A stretch of 64,000 nucleotides of DNA from Ischnura elegans (lineage: Eukaryota; Arthropoda; Insecta; Odonata; Coenagrionidae). Within the stretch, counting starts at the first letter, position 1. Each line of letters begins with the position of its first letter. Shown here piece after piece: positions 15,501 to 26,733 of this stretch. The stretch spans positions 54,329,585 to 54,393,584 of the forward strand of contig NC_060251.1 in NCBI RefSeq assembly GCF_921293095.1. The letters are read 5' to 3'. A program made the position numbers and the translations under genes. The notes under the pieces are model-generated. The model did no database searches. It was not told where the DNA came from and worked only from the letters and a program-made list of their open reading frames with translations.

Positions 15501-18500
15501 TACCATTTTTCTTCAAAAGGAAAATTTGTTCATAACTTTTGTTTTGAACTTAATTTATTTTCGCTTCAAGGGGGGACAGTTGCGCCCCCAACGTTTAAGT
15601 TGCTGGGTACGCCCATGTATCTAAACCAAACAGTTGATCAGAAAAAGATACATCCTTTTAACACCATGTCTTAGCAAACAAAATGCCTTCATGGTACGCA
15701 AAGTTCTGCTTCCATGGATAATACAAGTTTTAGAATTGGAACCCAAAATTCAATGCATAAATCTGGGAATTGAAAGTAAAACATTTTTGAAACTAGCATA
15801 CTTTTCAACCTTTTGACGACTCATTATTGTGTCCAAAAAGGTGCATGATTATTAAAAAATGGCCAAATCTATTCAAACTTATATTTGCGGCTTGGTGGTA
15901 CCTAAATGAGCTAACAGAAAAAGACAACATTCATGGTATACATACCTAAGTTTCTGAGAAATGAGATTAGCCGCTTCCATGGTATCTAAATTCTCCTTGT
16001 ACAGCACAAAATGTACGAACTTCCCTAGTCCCTGTGGCCATCCTTCGGTCCTTTGTTTACCTAATTAACAGAGCCATTTGTTTAAATATTTAAATTCATG
16101 CCAAAAAAAATAAAATATATCTTAGTTACCTGTGGGCTTCCCAATAACCATGAATTTCTTGTCTCCTCTGTCAACTGTATTGCTGACCAACTTGCTACCG
16201 AAACAATTTTTAACAGCCTCATGAATTTTCTTCCTCTCTTCTTTACTAACATCTGTCACCTAATAACCAGATAATAATCTAATGTTCAAAACAATCTTAC
16301 CATTTAGTTTACATATTATAAATAGAGTAAGTTCAGTAAAACATTTTATTTTCAATATTAGACAATTTTTAGGTAAAAATACCAATGCATGCATCACAGG
16401 TCTTCAGGAAATCTAAGTGGGTTAATTATACCAGTGCCTGGGTGATGATAGGTTTGGACAGTTTGAGATGGGAGTTTCTCATGCCATCTTAGGAGCAGCT
16501 CAAGCTACTATTGAAACCTAAACTTTACTGTTCCTAAAGAAATGCATAACCAAACAATTAATGATCCTATGATGAGTTAAAGATCTCACTCTCTCATAGT
16601 GAAAATGCTCCAACTGCTCATGTTTGTGCGCATCTATTGCTACTTTAACCCTCCAGTTCCTTGCTTGCAATGCTTTATAAAACTGTATTTGGTATGCCTG
16701 TGAACTATCTTCATCCTATAATCCATCAAACATTTTAATAATGTTCACCACATTTACATGAAGGCTCAAATGCTGCCTGCAACCCTTTAACCAACTGACT
16801 AATGAACACCGGGTTATCCACACCGAGTTAAGCACCAATACACCAGCTATGACCACTGCCAATCAACCAATCTACTCTGTATACAGGTCAAAGAGCAAAG
16901 GGGAACAGATGTGAGCCTTGTCTCGCCTTTCGGCCAAAAATTGCCCAACCAGTTTCTCTGTTTAGTTCAAAATAAGGAGGAGGAAAAAACTTCTGGGCTA
17001 AGGAATGGTGAGAAAATAAGGACATTAAATCTACAAAAAGCCCTTCTCCCTGGAGAAAATAAGTGCCAAGGTTATGTGAGGTAGATTACAGGGATTTGGG
17101 AATTACTAGAGTGAATGCAACGCACAAATTTGTCATAGGGAGATAGTAGCTTAGAATTAAGCAGTAGGTTGTCTTTAGGGAAAGAACAGATAGGTAATCT
17201 TTAGTATTCTGGTGAAAATAGAAGCGAACCTGACTTGGTGATTATCCATGTGTACAAAACGACAAGCAATCATGAGAATACGAAACTGAACGGGAAGTAC
17301 AAGTAAATAGGCACATAAAACAAATTGGAAAATTGAGTGCATATGCCCCATCGTGCATAATGCATACGTTCCACAACCAGCATAATGGTACATTACGTCT
17401 TTAAAATAAAAATACAGAAATGAAACACAATTTCTGCAATATATAATACATGGGAGTGGTACTTTTTTAAATCAGTAATTTATACGGGTATATGATTATT
17501 TTTTGACAAAAAAACTGTAGTTGAGCCCAGTTACTTTTTCTTAGTACCTACTTCAACCAACACTGCATATGATGGGTAGGTAAACATGCTTGCTGAAAAG
17601 GGCACTGGCTACCCATCCTTATCCTAAGGGATTAGTAACATAATATAAAGCTACAGTTAGCATCTACAGGCAAGAAAGTGTGGAAGCGATGCGCCTGAAA
17701 TAGCATAGTAAACTTCTATATACTCATGATAATATTTAATAAGACCAATGGCGCTTTTTAAAGCATTTCCTTGTAACTGGCCATTTTTTTTGGTAACAGA
17801 ATGAACCCATTGTTTTTCAAAGTACAGCAATATAGTCCTTATTTAAAATTCACTATGGTTCAAGATCAAATTACCAAATAACAAATGAACTTCAATTCAT
17901 TAGATATGTATGAAGGATACATTTATGTCAATAGTGAGCCAAAGGAAAATGTAGTCAATACAATAAATAAAAAATAGGTCATGCCGTTTTAAAGAAATAG
18001 GTAATTTAAAAACAGGAGGATAATTTAAAGCAAATCAGCTGCTGGGTTATCAAATAACTGCTACCAACAAAACAAACATTGTGTTACTGAAAATATTGCT
18101 GTTTAAATGCACTTTTTCAAGAGACAATACAACTTGACTATAACAATTGAAGGCTAGAGATGATTGAAATATTAAAAATGGTACAGAGAATTGGCTATAA
18201 ATCTTGAGAACCATGCATTACAAGAATAAGATGCCACAACTTAAGCATGATTGCTTCAAAAGTATTACCTCAATTTCCACCTCCGGAAAATCCGCTCCAT
18301 GGAGAAGCATTAATTTAGCTTGAACTTCCTTGGATAAAATTTCATCGTAATCTTTTAGACATGTTCTCTTCACTCCATCTGATGCTGTGAAAACAAAATT
18401 CAGTCAGTAACACTTTAGATCAACGGTATATCAATGAAAAGTGAATATGAAATAACCTGAATCGCCTATGGTAGTTTCCAAAGTAGTCAACTGAACAATA

Positions 18501-18991
18501 TCCCCCTTCAGGTCGATCTCGCTCACATGGAAATCAGAGTACCTGTAGAAATTACAGAAGTAAGGTAGATCTTATTTGAGACATTAATTCCAATATGTTT
18601 AGCACAAAACGAACCTTTGCTTGATGACAGCGCTAAATCCTTGGTGTTGACCAACATAATGCTTAATTCCGACATCTTCTTCACTGCATCGTACTTCTTT
18701 AGTCACAGAGTCGGTCCTACGAGGGGAAGTAGTTTTTCGGGGAGGAAAATTCTTCTGACCAGGGCGGCCACGTCGCTTGTATATTCTACCCCGCTGGTTG
18801 CCTCTGTACGGCGGTCGCTTGTGAGAATTTCCCCGAGGAAAGCTATTGAAACCACCCCGGGAATAATTGCTGAAGTTTTCGCGGGGATAACTGCCATAGT
18901 TTTCACGAGGAAAATTACTGTAATTTCCTCTGGGAAAACTGTTGTAATTTCCCCTGTAGTAAGGATTATAATTCCCTCGAGGATAGTTCAT
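3558..18991 (-). CDS. PUS7: Pseudouridylate synthase 7 (TruD family), 12 exons
   Basis: Exons on the minus strand: 18991-18615, 18542-18457, 18384-18269, 16259-16130, 16060-15946, 14509-14303, 10777-10624, 8695-8462, 7805-7559, 6023-5804, 4847-4696, 3970-3558. All junctions are GT-AG and keep frame, giving 816 codons (human PUS7 has about 660). PUS7 isomerises uridine to pseudouridine in tRNA, mRNA and other RNAs. TruD hallmarks seen: the catalytic-Asp motif AGTKDRRA (Asp about residue 288), [11 protein letters not shown] (about 365-375), and [17 protein letters not shown] just after residue 474. Extra length comes from an N-terminal run of Arg-Gly/Asn-Tyr repeats (residues 2-90), an acidic insert near 530-560 and an acidic, Lys/Glu-rich tail (about 710-816). 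It is divergent from SYF2, with starts 1.25 kb apart. The introns hold MITEs, SINEs and a dispersed repeat. The start is the first ATG of the open frame; a 5' UTR intron cannot be excluded. Confidence 0.93.
4960..5184 (-). repeat. tRNA-derived SINE in PUS7 intron 10
   Basis: Reading the minus strand, an A-box-like GGTGTAGTGGCTAG (within 5155-5174) is followed about 30 nt later by a degenerate B box (5118-5135). This is the layout of a tRNA-derived SINE head. The body towards 4960 is unassigned and the outer limit is a guess. Confidence 0.4.
7221..7306. mobile_element. Short Tigger/pogo-like MITE in PUS7 intron 9
   Basis: An 86-bp element is bounded by inverted CAGTAAAACCTCT and AGAGGTTTTACTG, with TA on the right flank. 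The termini match the Tc1/mariner-superfamily Tigger/pogo pattern and resemble the element at 40018-40191. It has no coding capacity. Confidence 0.6.
8060..8219 (-). repeat. tRNA-derived SINE in PUS7 intron 8
   Basis: The minus strand carries a clear B box, GGGTTCGAATCCCGG (about 8148-8163), preceded by a tRNA-like head reaching about 8219. This is typical of a SINE; no intact tRNA cloverleaf is evident and the ends are approximate. Confidence 0.45.
8814..9036. mobile_element. PIF/Harbinger-like MITE in PUS7 intron 7
   Basis: A 223-bp non-autonomous element flanked by TTA duplications (8811-8813, 9037-9039). Its termini are imperfect inverted repeats of about 40 bp; the right one read inward is AGGCCTGGTTACACGGTACA. 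The 3-bp TWA target and GG-CCTG-type end fit PIF/Harbinger. A relative lies at 37388-37617, inside the copia fossil. Confidence 0.65.
11066..11101 (+). repeat. ATT-repeat tail of a retroposon
   Basis: GGGCAAATAAATACA followed by (TTA)n is a common 3' end of arthropod LINE/SINE copies. The body upstream (about 10980-11065) is not identifiable. Confidence 0.3.
12187..12330 (+). repeat. Fragment of the GGTCATTCCATGTCA repeat family
   Basis: It starts with ggtcattccatgtcag and shares roughly 140 bp, including a TTTTAATGAAATTTTTGTCA core, with 24691-24832. The same terminal motif bounds the foldback element at 58947-59630. Only one end is present here. Confidence 0.5.
13444..14100 (+). repeat. 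0.65-kb dispersed repeat in PUS7 intron 6
   Basis: It begins aatagggtggtttcctatta and matches 54682-55310 in the same orientation at roughly 85% by eye. It has no coding frame. It is GC-richer than its surroundings and contains a CRE-like TGACGTCA next to CACGTGG (about 13917-13929). The class is unknown: I see no clear terminal repeats or target duplication. Confidence 0.6.
14764..15090 (+). repeat. Tandem duplication, two ~163-bp units, PUS7 intron 5
   Basis: Units 14764-14925 and 14926-15090 share blocks such as gacatctatagtct, aaaggactctgatga and aagaggccagcaaatttggc, about 80% alike. The divergence implies an old duplication. No coding content. Confidence 0.7.
15297..15620. mobile_element. 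MITE with CATGGGCGT-type ends, PUS7 intron 5
   Basis: Imperfect terminal inverted repeats: left CATGGGCGTGCCAAG, right read inward CATGGGCGTACCCAG. G/C-homopolymer-rich subterminal blocks (gggggggaca, ggggggacag) are also inverted. Flanking TATCTA occurs on both sides but its spacing leaves the exact target duplication unclear. Superfamily not certain. Confidence 0.55.
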
Positions 18992-20245
18992 TTTTTCTTA
19001 ATGCACAGCGTAATACACAGATGATTATAAGCAGTCAAGGAGCCACAACAGTCAACCAAATATGCCTCGTATCATCCAGTGTTCAATGAGATAAAATAAA
19101 AAAATTGTCATAATCCATAAAACTTGAAGGATAAACAAGTTTTCAATCAAGCTTTTCACTTAATTACGACACGAATAGTAGCGGGATTAAGCTACCGGCG
19201 TTCAAGCCTTCCTAGCTATTGCGGTTGCATCGAACTTCACCATTATCTATAAAGCAAAAAGAATTGTATCGAAGAGGATTAATCAAGACATAACATATAC
19301 CCACTTCAAATCCTCAAAAAGATTACTCGAAGCCAATAAATAATTCTGATTTACTTCCAGAGAAGACCGGAATTGTCAAAATTGCGAACCCTCACAACAC
19401 AACTCCAACCTTTCGATTACTATCGATATCGCATTCGTTGGTTCACTTCTTTTTTTTCTTTGCGTTCTGCTAATTTAATATATATTAACTCATGATGTAG
19501 AAGAATAACTGAACATGCACAAATAAATTTAAAAAAAACTAACGTACTGTTATAGTCAAGAATATTAGGATATAGGGCTATTTTACATGCAGTTTTCCAA
19601 TTTGCGAGAGACAACTGAGTAACGCAAGCAGACATTTGTCATATCACCAATATCACCAAACGCATAAAAATATAAGCCTTGTCAGGGAAACATACTTTTC
19701 TACTAATTGAAAATATAATCATTCTATCCCTAAAAAATGTTAAACAATCAATAAATTTTTCTTTAAGCTGTGTGTGGGCATTCTTTTTGGGTCTGACGTT
19801 CATCTAAAAAAAAATGTATCATTTGTCGTTTCATGATTTCTGTAGCTTCATGTTAACTCCCCAGATTAGAAAATTGAATTGAAAGGAATAATAAGTTTCT
19901 AACATATTTTGAAAAAAATTACTTTCGCTCGATTTTCTATTGAAAAAATAGCACAATATCTATTATAAGATGTATTTCTACTATTTGAAGCCGCGGGCAT
20001 GGTAATGCACTTACCGAAATGTTGACAACCCTGTTCAACATCAACATCATCGCACTGTTTTGTTTACGATTTTTCCAAGGTTTCCTTGAGAAAGTTGTTG
20101 TGATCATAAAAGAGTATGATTAGTTGAAGTCGTTGAAGTTATTGCCCTAAGTGAGAGCTAGGGTCGCAGCTACTCGTTCGAAAGTACGTATTACAACGAT
20201 TACAACACTATTAGCGACCCTATTTTGAGAAATTTTACTTCAACC
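18992..20245. promoter_or_regulatory. Shared PUS7/SYF2 upstream region
   Basis: 1.25 kb separates the divergent start codons of PUS7 (minus) and SYF2 (plus). There is no transposon signature or convincing ORF, so it likely holds both promoters and 5' UTRs. No strong TATA box is placed sensibly for either gene; initiation sites cannot be set from sequence alone. Confidence 0.5.
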
Positions 20246-23111
20246 ATGGCTGACGTAGATGCACAGCCAGGAACCTCAAGTGGACGAGTCCTAACATTCA
20301 AAGAAAAACAGGGAGAACGAATGAAGAGGCTTAGGGATTTGCACCTGAAGCGTGTAAGTATGATTTATGGATAGTTTCACGCTTGGCCATAAATAATAGA
20401 GAACCTATTGCAATGTGAAATCAAGGAAAACACTACGACACGCTTGACTTGAATTCTTAGTTTTACATATTTGGGAGTGTATTTTGTTGGAACATGATAT
20501 GATTTATTTCCATAGAATGAAGCAAGACAGTTAAATCATAAAGAAGTTATAGAGGAAGACAAGCGAAATAAACTTCCTTCCAACTGGGAGGCAAGAAAAC
20601 GACGAGCAGAATGGATATTGGAGGATGAGAATAAAAGAGAAGAAGCGGAAAAGGAGGTGAAGTATTTTCTTTAACAGCTTTTATGTGATAAGCAATAACT
20701 TCTGCGCACACAGTATGATTATATTGATTGCAAAGAAGACTAAGCTCAAATTTTAACGACCGTTTTTTCGTAGGGTGAAGATTATGATAGAGTTAAGCTG
20801 CTGAATGTTGGAGCCGACGAAGCTGAAATATTTGAGCGTAAGAAGAAAAAGAAAGCACCCGATCACGGCTTTGCCGATTACCAACAGGCCACCATCAGGT
20901 AAATGTTTGTTAGCTATTGCCTCTCTTCTTCTTTGTCGTAGCCGGTCACTTTTCTTCTTCCTGGACATTAAGTGTTCTTCGTTGGTGTATTCAAATAAGT
21001 ATCGATATTTAAGAAAGGATTGTAGCTTCATTTTAAGGGCATTGATTAATAATGTCAAAATGTTATTATGTGCTTTCGTACTACGGCGCAAATACTAGAA
21101 GTCAGCCCTCAACAATTGGAGGCTGAATCTGAACATGATTTTTCACGTTCGGGTTGTTCTAAAGATCCTGGTGATTAATTTGCTTATTTGAACTACATTT
21201 CTGTTGAGTAATTAGTATTTCATCGTGGCAGAGTTGTGTAGGTAGTGAACGCGGGCTTTTTTATCACGGAATGTGTAATTAAAATTAGTAGTGGAACAGG
21301 ATAGTAGGAAGGAATCATCATGGAATTTTATTACTAGTATATATGACTGACTCCATTTTATTCACTCCACCAATCCTTCTGTTTTAAATTTCCTAAAAGA
21401 AACTATCTTCTCTCTATTTGCACATTTTTCATCATTTTCTGTGCTGTTGTAACTTTTTGTTGGGTAGTTTTGACATGCTGTCCTCTGGATTCCATTATAC
21501 ATGGTACATGTATGCTGATTCCACAATTTGTTGAGAGATTAAGATTAGTGCCTAATGATTCTATTAAGGTCCTATAGAATTAATCGAGGGAAAGAATGAA
21601 TGATGGGTGTGTTATGGGTTATATTGGGTTATGGCACTGTGACATTCATTTCTGATCTTTCAGGCAATATAACCGACTGGCTAAAAATATCAAACCAAAT
21701 ATGGAAATGTATGAGAAGCAAAAGAATACCGTTGGAGAGAAAGCATTTTATGCTGAAGAGAGTCAAATTCTGCATGGACTACACAAAGATTCAAAAGATG
21801 GCATTGATAACATGGTGAAAGATTTAGAGAAACAGTGAGTATCATTATATCACATTACATGTGTATACATATTTATAAAACGAAGTAAAAAATCATGTTA
21901 GTTACTCCATGTATAACTCGAGAACGGCTATACAGATTATAATTATATTTAATTTTTTGGATTTGTCTCAGCCCCCGATAACAGAATAAACATTTTAAAA
22001 ATAGTAAACTTTCACGGAAACAATTAATGCTGATCTTGAGGGTATTTTCCTTGGAGTTGGCAACTCTGCAAAAGCTGTCGAGTCAGACAAATCTAGATTT
22101 GTTTCGTTTTTACCAATTTAATGACTGAGCTTCGTAACAATATTAAAACATACTAATATTATTAAAATCATTTAATTTGAGCTAAGCCCAGCTCGAGTTG
22201 AGTTGTCAAACAAAGCAGCAAAGGTGACAGGCGTTGGTAAACCATTTACTTTATTAGTGCTTGATATCAAAATAAAAGCTGTTGTTTATCAGAAGATGCT
22301 TCATTCAAGAGAATAAACCCGAATTTGTTGGGTAGATCGGGGCATGGTACACAGTGCACTTTTCCAAACCGAGTTATGACTAGCACGCCACAAGTCATGA
22401 CATATTAATGCTGCTACCCAGGAGCTATTCTGACGAGATTTTGAGTGCCAGTCAATCATCGGTCTAGCATTGTGTTAACTTACCCCAAGAAGGGGTCAAT
22501 TTTATTCCTCTGACTTGGGCCTAAAAAAAGTTTTTATGGTTAAAACACAAGTAGGCCAACAACTGAATGCATAAAATTTTGACTTTATATTATTACAATG
22601 TCTTAAATTTCCTTAGTTAAAACATAAAAATTAGAAAATTCATTTAAAATAGCTGCGTATACATGCCCTGGTCTACCCTTTGTAGATTGAATAAAGAAAA
22701 TATCTTTTAACATGCCATTGCAATTCTTATTTTTTGTAGTTTTATTGATTTTTTGTTAATTTTTTAATCAGTTAAAAATTATTCAAATCAGTACAGCCAC
22801 TCTTGAGTTATATATGGTGTAACTAAACTTTTCATATTATTAGGTGTTACTAAGTTCGATGGGGTGGCCAGTTTATACATATATCAAGGTTCTTCTTTAT
22901 GACCTTAAATGGTGTGTGTACAACTACAATGCTTTGTTTTTTCAGAATTAATAAGCGAGAGAAATATAGCCGACGAAGAATGCATAATGATGATGCAGAC
23001 ATTGACTATATTAATGAAAGGAACATGAAGTTCAATGCAAAACTTGAGAGATTCTATGGAGAATATACAACCGAAATAAAGCAGAATTTGGAAAGAGGAA
23101 CTGCTGTGTGA
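20246..23111 (+). CDS. SYF2: Pre-mRNA-splicing factor SYF2, 5 exons
   Basis: Exons: 20246-20353, 20516-20656, 20774-20898, 21664-21834, 22946-23111. All introns are GT-AG and in frame, giving 236 codons (human SYF2 about 243). SYF2 is a nuclear component of the NineTeen/Prp19-associated complex of the activated spliceosome and binds near the RNA core. Seen: the charged helix block [20 protein letters not shown], the [20 protein letters not shown] block, and the highly conserved C-terminus [20 protein letters not shown] ending NLERGTAV. It is a nearly all-helical, Lys/Glu-rich protein with no enzymatic domain. It is divergent from PUS7. Intron 4 (21835-22945) is about 90% Helitron-like sequence. 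The start is the first in-frame ATG and gives an expected N-terminal length. Confidence 0.95.
21861..22873 (+). mobile_element. Non-autonomous Helitron-like element filling SYF2 intron 4
   Basis: Both ends match the element at 28565-30568. The 5' part shares a tatacatat...ataaaa block, TGTTAGTTA and AACTCGAGAACGGCT. The 3' part shares tcttgag/ttgatta, ATGGTGTAACTAAACT and a gttcg-tggg end. The AACTCGAGAACGGCT-type head is common in insect Helitrons. No Rep/helicase coding is seen. Exact ends are approximate because Helitrons make no target duplication. Confidence 0.55.
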
Positions 23112-24506
23112 ACCTTATCCTCATGTTATAATTGTGATCACAGGTTATACTTTGGTTTCTTTAATTTATTTGTGAGATAATCTATTTAAAAAAAAAATAT
23201 TTGCAATAATTGAATGTTCTTAATGTCATTATCATTGATTCTTCTTCAGTGTGCTTGCATTCATCTAAACTTTGGAATGGTACAACTTTTTACAATGTTA
23301 GAATTAACACCGGTTTCAATTTGGAAACTTGGTTAGCAAGTACAAAACATTTAGAGTAAGCTACTGTAAATAATTCTAATAGGATCGGAAAAATAAAATT
23401 ATCTGAAATGTGCTTGCTGTATATCTTCATTCTAACTTCAGCAGACTACCCTTCACGTGTTCTATATTCTACTATGTGGTGAAAATATGGATAATGCATT
23501 GATGATCACGTACCAAGTATTTATGATATTGGTTATGATATGAAATGCTTTCTCAGCATCTTTGGACTCTATGCAGTTGCAATACTTATTATTTTGAGGT
23601 GGGGATTAATGGGAAAAGGGATAGCAGAAGAGGATAGAAAAGAGAGATTGAGTGGGTAGTCAATTCAACTGATCGACAGTTAATCAAACTAATGGTTAAT
23701 CAAGCAATGTATAGTATCCATTACCATTTTTATAATATTAAGTGGAAGTAAAATTTAAGAGAACATAGGATGTGGTTATTTTAACGCTTATATTTTTGAG
23801 CTAACATACTGTAGCTACAATTGCATACAAGCTGGTTGTACTGGCATTTTCAGATGATTCAGCTGTGTAGCTAATTTCTCGCTTGGTAGCACAGAAAACT
23901 GCCAATTATCCAGCTACGGTTTATCCGTGTTGCGGATTATCCACACATGAGTTCACACACCTTCGTTGATTTCTATGATATTAATAAAAAATAAAATCAA
24001 ACGCAAATTCAGCAGGATGTTTGCATTTTAATGCAAGGCTACACCGGAATTATTATTTCCATTAGACTCCTTTTTGTAGAATGGGATTTTTTTATTTACT
24101 CGCAGACTAGGAATTAGCATTACAGACAACGATCGGCAGCGGGAAAAAAAACTCTTGTTTAATTTTAAAAGTCTTCAATCATTAGCCTATAGTAAATTAA
24201 GATAAATGTTATCTACTATTCTTAACGATGGCGTGACCGTTACCTTCATTGGAGTTGTGTATTCCTGTTTTCCAAGAATTGTCATGATCGCACTCAGTGA
24301 GTGCCCTGCAGCAGTTGCATTGCGAACAACTAGTTCAAGATGGCACTACAAAGCATTGTGTGTGATATAGTATCTTCCGATGTCCCACAGTGGTTTTAAA
24401 GCATTGAACCACTATTCTGAATCCGTAATCTCGCAGTCACGGGTGCTTGGTTTTCGGAAACCAGTTATTACATGGAGCATTACAGCAGTATATGCCTTGC
24501 ATTTCT
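23112..24506. other. SYF2 3' UTR and intergenic DNA
   Basis: The 3' UTR runs at least to the AATAAA at 23392-23397. A short Tigger-like remnant may sit near 23890-23940 (repeated ttatcc motifs). The rest shows no gene, RNA or repeat that I can support. Confidence 0.45.
23392..23397 (+). terminator. SYF2 poly(A) signal
   Basis: Canonical AATAAA 281 nt after the SYF2 stop codon, the first good signal downstream on the plus strand. Confidence 0.5.
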
Positions 24507-25003
24507 AAAAGATCCATTTCTATCCCAGAATTAAGTTGTAAATATTGTTATCCTGGGTGACTGCTGAGACTATATCCATAGCAATGGTCTATCTTCCAGA
24601 GTCTCTTGGCTTCCATTGGTTACCTAACCATCATCAGTACTTACCTGAGGGCCAAAAGGGATCCTCCCGCTAGCAACAAAGTTTCCTTTAGGGCCATTCC
24701 ATGTCAAATCACCCAGAAAATTTTCAAAATAATACCCACCAACTGGGATTTTAATGAAATTTTTGTCACTAGCTACTGACTCTTATTTAATGACTTGTGT
24801 AAAATATTTCCTCCCTCACTCTCACTAGCAAACAAATATTCATGAAAAAATTGCATTAATCTGTATGTGCAGTGAAAAGATCCATATCTATCCCAGAATT
24901 AAGTTGTAAATATTGTTATCCTGGGTGACTGCTGAGACTATATCCATAGCAATGGTCTATCTTCCAGTCTCTTGGCTTCCATTGCTTACCTAACCATCAT
25001 CAG
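24507..25003 (+). repeat. ~130-bp direct repeat flanking a MITE fragment
   Basis: 24507-24637 and 24875-25003 are about 96-98% identical (both run from aaaagatccat to aaccatcatcag). The 237-bp spacer contains a fragment of the GGTCATTCCATGTCA family (24691-24832). The high identity suggests a fairly recent local duplication. Confidence 0.75.
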
Positions 25004-25169
25004 GTTTTGGGGTTTCAGAGGGGTTTTGGTGGATAAACCCCCTCCCCCAGAGGTCAGAGAAATTATTTTATAAAAATATATTAATGTGGCAATCTTGGTG
25101 ACTAATTTTAGGGGGACGGATGACTCACAAACAAAACATCAAACTATTCACAGAAACAAAGCTCTTTAA

Positions 25170-26043
25170 GTTTGGTTTTAAGGTTTCTGCAGTGACTAGA
25201 TGCACTATGAAATTCCATTTTCAGGAGTACGTCTGCGTGCTTGATATTTAACTCGACGTTTCGTTCCTCCTGCTGGGAATGTCATCAAGAGACTGCAGAT
25301 GTAAATATTTTCCTCTCGTACCGTTGGAGAAGTGGTCCATTGGTGTCATGGGTTTAAAAAGTAAATGAAATAAAAACAATTTCTTTAAAACGCCAACTAT
25401 AAAGACAGGAGAGAGTATTGGAATATTGTTATTCAATTTTTTTTAAAGATATCTCTTCCACACGTGGCTTACATTATATCCATCATCCCCATTAAAATTT
25501 ATAGCCTGTTTAGAAATTTCTATCGCCTCTCTTATTAGCCTTGGATAATATGCAGATGTTCTTGCATTGGCTTTGGCCGAATCTAGGAGGATCTTGTGTC
25601 CAGGCCCCGACAAGAAATGATCAGCGATACCTGAAGTCTCCCATTGTCTTGCCTCCACCGCCCTTTCATGCTCTTTCAGCCATGTCACTATCTTCCATTT
25701 GGTCTGTCCAATATAACTAGACCCAAATGAACAGGGAATCTTGTATATTCCTTCCACTTGTAATGTAGGAATAGCATCTATGGCAGATGGAAGTAGCTCT
25801 TTGATTTTCCTCAACCTACCAAACCTGGTTTCAACATTGGGTTTTCCCAAAATGCAAGCAATCCAGTCCATTGTTCCTGATATTCATATATGGCAGAACT
25901 GCAAAAGCACAAGGTTTTGTTTTATCCTTTGGAGCCTTTATTTACATCTTCAGTCTCCTGACGACATTCCCAGCAGGAGGAACGAAACGTCAAGTTAAAT
26001 ATTAAGCACGCAGACGTACACCCGAAAATGGAATGTAATAGTG
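25170..26043 (-). mobile_element. Penelope-like element, 5'-truncated, inverted ends
   Basis: An 874-bp insertion flanked by a 13-bp duplication CAAAGCTCTTTAA (25157-25169 and 26044-26056). The minus-strand frame 25871-25443 encodes the C-terminal GIY-YIG nuclease of Penelope-like elements: GIYKIPCSF..SYIGQT, then HERAVEARQWETSGIADHF and YYPRLIREAIEISK. The reverse transcriptase part is missing. About 105 bp at each end are inverted copies of the terminal repeat (roughly 25200-25310 and 25935-26035), a known feature of the group. Each copy carries a hammerhead-like core. Confidence 0.85.
25250..25294 (-). ncRNA. Hammerhead-ribozyme-like core in Penelope-like terminus
   Basis: Minus strand: CUC before UUGAUGA, a stem-II hairpin (AUUCC.../...GGAGGAA), GAAA, then CGUC followed by GAG. 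CUC/GAG can form stem I. The first core base is U where CUGANGA wants C. The inverted plus-strand copy (about 25954-25995) has a consensus CUGACGA but a weaker stem I. Activity is unproven. Confidence 0.4.
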
Positions 26044-26056
26044 CAAAGCTCTTTAA

Positions 26057-26733
26057 ACTTTCTATCAATTATTATTATTGTAAAATACTTTCTTTGATCC
26101 ATTTTAGTTACTTGGATTAATACTACTTATAGACTAGTGTAAGGATCAATTAAATATCCCTCAGAAAACTGTATAACTCACCACTTTCAACTACCTATTT
26201 ATCCTAAAATTTTCTAGGGGAGGGCCCCCCGCACCTCCTGCTTACCCTGGTGAGTATTCCATACCCCCACGATCTTCAGTATTAGTTGCGACTAAAACCC
26301 CGCCAAGCCTTAATTTCTGGCTGCACCCCATCATATGTGTTTAAACAAAGATGAGGGAGTGCTCATGACACCTGAATGAAAGTACAGAAGAGTTCATGTG
26401 CTCAAGGAAACACGGAAGATGTTGGACATATAATACCCCTGAACAGTGACAAAGTCAAAAAATGTCCATTTCAGAGGGGGTTTTCATGAAGATCAATTAT
26501 AAAGATTATCAATTTAAGCTTTTGTACTTACATAAATGAATTTCATCAGAGAAATAGTTACTATTCACATAAAAGGGACTTTGAAACATAGGGACATAAA
26601 TTTACAATTTTTCAGCAATAATTTTCAATAAAACCCCTATATACCAGGACCACCTTTGGAACTGGGAGAGACACTAAACGTCTAGCTCTCCTCCAAGCCT
26701 TACCTCTAGAAGCTAATAAATAAATGAACATAT
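26057..26733. other. Intergenic DNA between two insertions
   Basis: Nothing recognisable beyond short AT-rich repeats. It ends in the ATAT copy flanking the solo LTR. Confidence 0.4.

Noticed and set aside
17175-17393. Third Harbinger-like MITE copy in PUS7 intron 3
   Set aside because: Composition resembles 8814-9036 but I could not match termini or find a TWA duplication.
18617-19024. 135-codon plus-strand open frame opposite PUS7 exon 1
   Set aside because: It is the reverse image of the repetitive PUS7 coding exon, whose frame continues across splice sites into a full TruD protein.
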